A model generated the notes under the pieces. The model saw only the letters and a list, made by a program, of their open reading frames with translations. It was not told the DNA's origin and ran no database searches. A program made the position numbers and the translations under genes. 64,000 nucleotides of DNA from Liolophura sinensis (lineage: Eukaryota; Mollusca; Polyplacophora; Chitonida; Chitonidae): positions 24,029,400 through 24,093,399 of the forward strand of contig NC_088305.1 of the NCBI RefSeq assembly GCF_032854445.1, read 5' to 3'. Shown piece after piece: positions 59,096 through 64,000 of the stretch; within the stretch, counting starts at the first letter, position 1; every line of letters begins with the position of its first letter.

Positions 59096-59658
59096 TTTTT
59101 CTGAAAGAATCGGCTTCCATACACACCTCGGATTATGTTTTTTCTGAAAGAATAGGCTTCCATACACACCTCGGATTATGTTTTTTTCTGAAAGAATCGG
59201 CTTCCATACACACCTCGGATTATGTTTTTTCTGAAAGAATCGGCTTCCATACACACCTCGGATTATGTTTTTTCTGAAAGAATCGGCTTCCATACACACC
59301 TCGGATTATGTTTTTTTCTGAAAGAATCGGCTTCCATACACACCTCGGATTATGTTTTTTCCTGAAAGAATCGGCTTCCATACACACCTCGGATTATGTT
59401 TTTTTCTGAAAGAATCGGCTTCCATACACACCTCGGATTATGTTTTTTCTGAAAGAATCGGCTTCCATACACACCTCGGATTATGTTTTTTTCTGAAAGA
59501 ATCGGCTTCCATACACACCTCGGATTATGTTTTTTCTGAAAGAATCGGCTTCCATACACACCTCGGATTATGTTTTTTCTGAAAGAATCGGCTTCCATAC
59601 ACACCTCGGATTATGTTTTTTCTGAAAGAATCGGCTTCCATACACACCTCGGATTATG
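59096..59658 (+). repeat. 43/44-bp tandem array, about 13 units, related to the preceding one
   Basis: Units read CTGAAAGAATCGGCTTCCAT, ACACACCTCGGATTATG and T6 or T7. Length varies only through the T-run. The shared core GGCTTCCATACACACC and the following ATTATG show common origin with the 42-bp array. Confidence 0.95.
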
Positions 59659-60254
59659 CAGCTTGTCTAAACTCCAATGTTTGGTTTGATTATGAGAAAT
59701 AAACTACAAACGATGGGGTAACAAACGGTGGCTTATTACAAACCTTCCCTCTGACAACAAGTGCATTCTTTATTTCGACGAAACGTGACAAATGTCTTAC
59801 ATATATCATTATCGTGTGTAGTACATGTACATTGCAAATTTCATTTCAAAGATGTTTTGCTTCTGGATAACAAGTGAACTTTGGGAGTCTTTGGGAATTA
59901 GTTCTTCGTGTTCGTTTTTCACTCAAAGGGAAAGGGGTTTTTTTTTCTGAGCACAAGGCTTTCCTGTATGAAGATAGCCATTTTTAACACTACACCCACA
60001 ATACGATATTCTCCACATCTTTGTTACTATGAGTCATCCTGTTTTTCCCCCGAATTTGACAAAAGTACAGACATTTTGTAGGAATTACTAAACTAATGGA
60101 CTGGTTAGCGAAATATATGAATACAGAAATGAATAAATAAAACGCATTAATGTATTAAACATTAGTTCTTTTTTCGAATTTATCTTTCAGGAGTTAAGAG
60201 TATTTCAAAATATTTTGTATGGAGGGTGTTTGGGACAACCACTGGGTACATATC

Positions 60255-60300
60255 GTCTTTGCATAATAATGTTCTAAATAAGGACGTGATGCATGTATAA
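60255..60300 (+). repeat. Dispersed repeat, left part (split copy)
   Basis: GTCTTTGCATAATAATGTTC and TAAATAAGGACGTGATGCAT match 11483-11524. The right part lies at 63235-63515. Confidence 0.65.
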
Positions 60301-60687
60301 TAACTTAATTAGACACTCAAGAGACTGTAGATTTATATAGCTTCTGTATACAGCTATTCTTAAATATTATTACGACAGAGAAGCTACACAGGGTTAAGAA
60401 CTTCTTCCCATTTTCTATCAATCGAAGCTGATAGGTGGCACAAGCCTTACAAAAGAAAATGTGGCACTTGTAATGTTGAAAGATGAATATCATTTCCTAC
60501 TTGATAGTTCATTGTATAAAAATTATAAACAGAAATACATTTGCCAGTGTTATACTGTCAATCCAGATACAAAAAAATGTTTCCAACTGCTGACAACTAA
60601 TGTAGAGCGGTTACACTTGGCAGTGTTTCTTGAAAAGTCTTTTGGATTGATGGAGTCGTAAAGTCGTGTATTAACTATACTGCATCA
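60301..60687. other. Stretch between repeat half and satellite, unassigned
   Basis: It contains a 66-codon plus-strand ORF at 60461-60661 with no recognised family. Nothing else is visible. It may be internal sequence of the element whose halves lie at 60255 and 63235. Confidence 0.3.
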
Positions 60688-63118
60688 CATGTTTATTGAC
60701 AGCTGTGTATACATGTTTATTGACAGTTGTGTATGCATGTTTATTGACAGTTGTGTATGCATGTTTATTGACAGTTGTGTATACATGTTTATTGACAGTT
60801 GTGTATGCATGTTTATTGACAGTTGTGTATGCATGTTTATTGACAATTGTGTATACATGTTTATTGACAGTTGTGTATACATGTTTATTGACAGTTGTGT
60901 ATACATGTTTATTGACAGTTGTGTGTACATGTTTATTGACAATTGTGTATGCATGTTTATTGACAGTTGTGTATGCATGTTTATTGACAGTTGTGTATGC
61001 ATGTTTATTGACAGTTGTGTATACATGTTTATTGACAGTTGTGTATACATGTTTATTGACAGTTGTGTGTACATCTTTATTGACAGTTGTGTATACATGT
61101 TTATTGACGGTTGTGTATGCATGTTTATTGACAGTTGTGTATACATGTTTATTGACAGTTGTGTATACAAGTTGACTGACAGTTGTGTATACATGTTTAT
61201 TGACAGTTGTGTGTACATGTTTATTGACAGTTGTGTGTACATGTTTATTGACAATTGTGTCTACAAGTTGACTGACAGTTGTGTATACATGTTTATTGAC
61301 AGTTGTGTATACATGTTTATTGACAGTTGTGTATACATGTTTATTGACAATTGTGTCTACAAGTTGACTGACAGTTGTGTATACAAGTTTATTGACAGTT
61401 GTGTGTACATGTTTATTGACAGTTGTGTGTACATGTTTATTGACAGTTGTGTCTACAAGTTGACTGACAGTTGTGTATACATGTTTATTGACAGTTGTGT
61501 ATACATGTTTATTGACAGTTGTGTATACATGTTTATTGACAGTTGTGTATGCATGTTTATTGACAGTTGTGTATGCATGTTTATTGACAGTTGTGTATAC
61601 ATGTTTATTGACAGTTGTGTATACATGTTTACTGACATTTATGTAAACATGTTTATTGACAGTTGTGTATACAAGTTTATTGACAGTTGTGTGTACATGT
61701 TAATTGACAGTTGTGTCTACAAGTTGACTGACAGTTGTGTATACATGTTTATTGACAGTTGTGTATACATGTTTATTGACAGTTGTGTATACATGTTTAT
61801 TGACAGTTGTGTATACATGTTTATTGACAGTTGTGTGTACATGTTTATTGACAGTTGTGTATACATGTTTATTGACAGTTGTGTATGCATGTTTATTGAC
61901 AGTTGTGTATACATGTTTATTGACAGTTGTGTATACATGTTTATTGACAGTTGTGTATACATGTTTACTGACATTTATGTAAACATGTTTATTGACAGTT
62001 GTGTATACAAGTTTATTGACAGTTGTGTGTACATGTTTATTGACAATTGTGTCTACAAGTTGACTGACAGTTGTGTATACATGTTTATTGACAGTTGTGT
62101 ATACAAGTTTATTGACAGTTGTGTGTACATGTTTATTGACAGTTGTGTATACATGTTTATTGACAGTTGTGTATGCATGTTTATTGACAGTTGTGTATAC
62201 ATGTTTATTGACAGTTGTGTATGCATGTTTATTGACAGTTGTGTATACATGTTTACTGACATTTATGTAAACATGTTTATTGACAGTTGTGTATACAAGT
62301 TTATTGACAGTTGTGTGTACATGTTAATTTACAGTTGTGTCTACAAGTTGACTGACAGTTGTGTATACATGTTTATTGACAGTTGTGTATACATGTTTAT
62401 TGACAGTTGTGTATACATGTTTATTGACAGTTGTGTATACATGTTTATTGACAGTTGTGTGTACATGTTTATTGACAGTTGTGTATACATGTTTATTGAC
62501 AGTTGTGTATGCATGTTTATTGACAGTTGTGTATACATGTTTATTGACAGTTGTGTGTACATGTTTATTGACAGTTGTGTATACATGTTTACTGACATTT
62601 ATGTAAACATGTTTATTGACAATTGTGTATACAAGTTTATTGACAGTTGTGTGTACATGTTTATTGACAATTGTGTCTACAAGTTGACTGACAGTTGTGT
62701 ATACATGTTTATTGACAGTTGTGTATACATGTTTATTGACAGTTGTGTGTACATGTTTATTGACAGTTGTGTATACATGTTTATTGACAGTTGTGTATGC
62801 ATGTTTATTGACAGTTGTGTATACATGTTTATTGACAGTTGTGTATGCATGTTTATTGACAGTTGTGTATACATGTTTACTGACATTTATGTAAACATGT
62901 TTATTGACAGTTGTGTATACAAGTTTATTGACAGTTGTGTGTACATGTTTATTGACAGTTGTGTCTACAAGTTGACTGACAGTTGTGTATACATGTTTAT
63001 TGACAGTTGTGTATACATGTTTATTGACAGTTGTGTATACATGTTTATTGACAATTGTGTATACATGTTTATTGACGGTTGTGTATACATGTTTACTAAC
63101 AGTTGTGTATACATGTTA
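60688..63118 (+). repeat. 24-bp satellite array, about 101 units, with 624-bp higher-order repeat
   Basis: The monomer is ATGTTTATTGACAGTTGTGT followed by ATAC, ATGC or GTAC. Rare monomer variants (ACTGACATTTATGTAAAC; TCTACAAGTTGACTGACAG) recur at fixed spacing: the first at 61631, 61967, 62255, 62591 and 62879, that is 336, 288, 336 and 288 bp. The true higher-order period is therefore 624 bp (26 monomers). The 837-codon plus ORF (MFIDSCVY repeats) and the minus ORFs result from a stop-free 24-bp unit. Confidence 0.97.
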
Positions 63119-63234
63119 CACATGCTGATGTCCCCTGTCCGTCATAACCAAGTGATATGTTACATGTTCATATGCTCATTAGCTATGGACTCAATGCACT
63201 AATAAACTACTACCCTCAAAACAGGTGTATTTAA

Positions 63235-63515
63235 TCCGAATTATGGTAATATCCATGAAAATATTAAATATATATGACCAATATCCAGGTTGAGCACATT
63301 TGTTAGTTGAAATTCGTGTGCAAAATATATTTAAACATGTGTTACATCCTCATTTATAGCACTATTACACCAAGGCAATATACAGAGATTATCGAAAAGG
63401 CGTTAAAAAACCTCACCAAACAAAAACTTTTTTTTCAAGTGTCTTTTTCTTTTCAAAGAAAAAAAAATATTGAAGAACATATTTACAACTAACTTTTCGC
63501 TCTCTTTCCTTTGAA
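63235..63515 (+). repeat. Dispersed repeat, right part (split copy)
   Basis: GAATTATGGTAATATCCATG, the TGCAAAATATATTTAAACAT region, and ATATTGAAGAACATATTTAC with AACTAACTTTTCG match 11580-11775 in order. Confidence 0.65.
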
Positions 63516-63737
63516 CATTATAATTTGTTGTTTTATTGATTTGTTTTTGTTTTCTTTACCTTTAAAGCTAATCCAGCTTATTAAATATTTATATAACTTG
63601 AAAAGATGAATCAATGACCACAACATGAAAAAAATTTCATTTGAACGATAGCCTTCACTTTTCAATGTTTCATTACCAGACTGCTTGCTAGAAGCCAAGC
63701 AACGCGAGACTCACGAGGCTCTGTGACACTTTTCCTC

Positions 63738-64000
63738 TTTCCCATATGACGACGAGGAGTCATTAAGTGTGTGTACATAGACCGTGGCATTCCGAGTCCA
63801 TGCCACCATAATGCTGCCGCCACAGAAGTACAATGCCGAAGACACCAGACATGACACTTAACTTAGTCACATTATACTGACACCGGGCCAACCAGTAGTT
63901 TTTTCCTAACTCTAACCTTTCAGTTCTGAGCACCAAGCAAGGCAGCTTGGTATAACCCGAGCCGGGTTTGATCCTGGGCCCTCCGACTTCAAGGCGGACG
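63738..64000 (-). mobile_element. SINE-C, running off the window end
   Basis: The 3' part (CATATGACGACGAGGAGTCA in reverse orientation), the body (GAAGACACCAGACATGACAC) and the B-box region (GGGTTTGATCCTGGGCCC) are present. The tRNA-like head is cut by base 64000. Confidence 0.88.

Noticed and set aside
58551-59604. ORFs of 155, 111 and 95 codons on both strands
   Set aside because: By-products of the 42- and 43/44-bp tandem arrays.
60688-63118. CRISPR array
   Set aside because: Units are contiguous 24-mers without unique spacers, in animal DNA; it is a satellite.

Overview
The window is animal nuclear DNA, very probably from a mollusc or a close lophotrochozoan. This is inferred from low gene density, GT-AG introns tens of kilobases long, and many tRNA-derived SINEs ending in (CAAT)n, (AAAT)n, (CACT)n or (CATT)n tails, a style I associate with bivalve and gastropod genomes. 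Nothing bacterial, organellar or viral was recognised.

Gene content. The one gene I can reconstruct lies on the minus strand and spans almost the whole window. A signal-peptide exon (48886-48975), a second exon (10811-10910) and a third exon (3997-4107) have proper splice sites and agree in phase (0, then 1). Together they encode the first 100 residues of a class B (secretin-family) G-protein-coupled receptor, ending inside the hormone-receptor domain with four of its six cysteines. Intron 1 is 37,975 bp and intron 2 is 6,703 bp. The seven-helix part is not convincingly present and should lie beyond base 1. Just upstream, 49095-49500 minus looks like the 3' end of another gene or retrocopy (206-bp open exon, stop codon, AATAAA, A-run). 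A few other ORFs with splice-like borders are listed at low confidence.

Repeats fill most of the rest. SINE-A (head GGCCTCCGTGGCTCAG) has about 20 full or partial copies, several with target-site duplications (TSDs). SINE-B and SINE-C have their own tRNA-like heads. At least five SINE types share one 3' end, which suggests a common LINE partner. One SINE-A at 10 kb is a composite carrying 66 bp of downstream flank also found beside the SINE-A at 22 kb, and the whole composite is bounded by a single 15-bp TSD. At 50.9-51.5 kb a SINE-C sits inside a SINE-A and both TSDs are visible.

Tandem arrays include a 24-bp satellite of about 101 units at 60688-63118 with a 624-bp higher-order period, a 42-bp array that switches to 43/44 bp at 58637-59658, and a 47/48-bp minisatellite at 44.1-44.85 kb. 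The minisatellite belongs to a dispersed family (5.7, 19.9, 29.2, 36.3, 44.0 and 47.5 kb) whose copies share one flank but carry very different unit numbers. The 24-bp satellite lies between two halves of a repeat that is only about 300 bp long at 11.5 kb. Foldback or MITE-like elements occur at 28.64-29.06 kb and 56.91-57.19 kb.

All coordinates were read by eye. Family names are inference unless a motif is cited.
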